31,761 bases of DNA from RH-AL1 sp964247745 (lineage in GTDB: Bacteria; Pseudomonadota; Alphaproteobacteria; Rhizobiales; Beijerinckiaceae), in contig CAXTVT010000040.1 in assembly GCA_964247745.1 (NCBI GenBank), positions 1-31,761 on the forward strand, in the 5' to 3' direction. Both the position numbers and the translations under genes were made by a program. This document shows positions 30,839-31,761 of this stretch, in pieces (the first letter of the stretch is position 1; each line of letters opens with the position of its first letter). A model generated the notes under the pieces. It made no database searches, was not told the origin of the DNA, and was given only the letters and a program-made list of their open reading frames with translations.

Positions 30839-31761
30839 ATGAACAAGCCGGAATTCCTGGGCCAGAGCCAGGCCATGAAGCCGCCGTTCCAATCGCGCTA
30901 CGGCAATTACATCGGCGGCAAGTTCACCGATCCGGTGAACGGCCGCTATTTCGAGAACACCTCGCCGATCACCGGCCACGTCATCTGCGAGATCGCCCGT
31001 TCTGACGCGGCCGACGTCGAGAAGGCGCTCGATGCCGCCCACGCCGCCAAGGAGGCCTGGGGTCGGACCTCGCCGGCGCACCGCGCCAACATCCTGAACA
31101 AGATCGCCGACCGCTTCGAGGAGAACCTCGACCTGATCGCGCTTGCCGAGACCTGGGATAACGGCAAGCCGATCCGCGAGACGACCCACGCCGACATCCC
31201 GCTCGCCATCGATCATTTCCGCTACTTCGCGGGCTGCGTCCGCGCGCAGGAGGGCGGCATTTCCGAGATCGACCACGACACGGTCGCCTATCATTTCCAT
31301 GAGCCGCTCGGCGTCGTCGGCCAGATCATCCCGTGGAACTTCCCCATCCTGATGGCGGTGTGGAAGCTCGCCCCGGCGCTGGCCGCGGGCAATTGCATCG
31401 TGCTGAAGCCGGCCGAGCAGACCCCGGCCTCGATCCTCGTCGTGATGGAGCTGATCGGCGACCTGCTGCCGCCGGGCGTGCTCAACGTCGTCAACGGCTT
31501 CGGCCTGGAGTGCGGCAAGCCGCTGGCCTCCTCGAACCGCATCGCCAAGATCGCCTTCACCGGCGAGACGACGACCGGCCGCCTGATCATGCAATACGCC
31601 TCGCAGAACCTGATCCCGGTGACGCTCGAGCTCGGCGGCAAGTCGCCGAACATCTTCTTCAAGGACGTCGCCGACGAGGACGACGACTTCTTCGACAAGG
31701 CGCTCGAGGGCTTCACCATGTTCGCCCTCAACCAGGGCGAGGTCTGCACCTGCCCGTCGCG
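30839..31761 (+). CDS. Aldehyde dehydrogenase (ExaC/AldB-like), 3' partial
   Basis: The first 307 codons of an NAD-dependent aldehyde dehydrogenase; the gene continues past the right edge. The start has GAGGAGA at 30827-30833. Family features are FENTSPITGHVICEIA, the NAD-site strand GVVGQIIPWNFPILMAVWKLAPALAAGN, FTGETTTG, the general-base E264 in LELGGKSPN and the nucleophile C303 in NQGEVCTC. The last motif, with C-T-C-P-S, is typical of the acetaldehyde dehydrogenase group (ExaC, AcoD, AldB) that works with alcohol or acetoin oxidation. The true substrate is not fixed by sequence. The 197 bases upstream hold no gene and presumably its promoter. Confidence 0.93.
   Translation, partial: MNKPEFLGQSQAMKPPFQSRYGNYIGGKFTDPVNGRYFENTSPITGHVICEIARSDAADVEKALDAAHAAKEAWGRTSPAHRANILNKIADRFEENLDLIALAETWDNGKPIRETTHADIPLAIDHFRYFAGCVRAQEGGISEIDHDTVAYHFHEPLGVVGQIIPWNFPILMAVWKLAPALAAGNCIVLKPAEQTPASILVVMELIGDLLPPGVLNVVNGFGLECGKPLASSNRIAKIAFTGETTTGRLIMQYASQNLIPVTLELGGKSPNIFFKDVADEDDDFFDKALEGFTMFALNQGEVCTCPS

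Overview
The window is about 31.8 kb of very GC-rich, densely packed DNA, most likely from an alphaproteobacterium. The best support comes from the DnaE1-type replicase, the divergent mutY / DUF721 pair, and a FemAB-like protein (DUF482 type) next to a HIT protein. I cannot place it below class. The left edge cuts a NicO-type nickel/cobalt exporter and the right edge cuts an aldehyde dehydrogenase. One run of 100 N lies at 21206-21305 and looks like an unmerged contig overlap, not missing sequence.

Left third (1-9162): a NicO fragment, a host-attachment family protein and a small secreted peptide precede a 530-base region. That region holds no intact gene, but it does hold what looks like a twice-frameshifted small gene. 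Then come dnaE (replicative polymerase) and, on the minus strand, hom (homoserine dehydrogenase) followed by a membrane-anchored coiled-coil protein with a Sel1/TPR-like end.

Middle (9163-18690): the intergenic region between hom and an SMP-30-type lactonase carries a 32-bp tandem repeat with a perfect 18-bp palindrome, a possible operator array. Downstream is a tight group of four genes: a pyruvate-oxidase-like thiamine-diphosphate enzyme, a membrane protein, a Gluconate_2-dh3 small subunit and a GMC flavoprotein. The membrane protein is internally duplicated, and each half has two histidines at identical 57-residue spacing. The GMC protein carries a three-cysteine motif resembling the 3Fe-4S site of bacterial FAD-glucose dehydrogenase. 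No cytochrome c gene and no Tat signal are present. I infer a cytoplasm-facing dehydrogenase feeding the quinone pool through a bis-histidine (possibly di-haem) membrane subunit. This is the best candidate in the window for an undescribed system. A GSCFA protein and a WcbI-methyltransferase fusion follow, probably for modification of a surface glycan.

Right third (18691-31761): a FemAB-like / HIT pair with overlapping stop and start, a decayed RelE/ParE-type toxin, an HNH nuclease, a SAM methyltransferase and mutY. mutY and the DciA-like (DUF721) gene diverge, and their start codons lie on shared CATG palindromes. A minus-strand run of CoxG-like gene, dusA and an intact class A beta-lactamase follows, with the beta-lactamase start overlapping the dusA stop. 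On the plus strand come an alpha/beta hydrolase with a 290-residue histone-H1-like Lys/Ala/Pro tail, a LivK-like binding protein overlapping its stop, a polysaccharide flippase and the partial aldehyde dehydrogenase. No rRNA, tRNA, CRISPR array or insertion sequence was seen.
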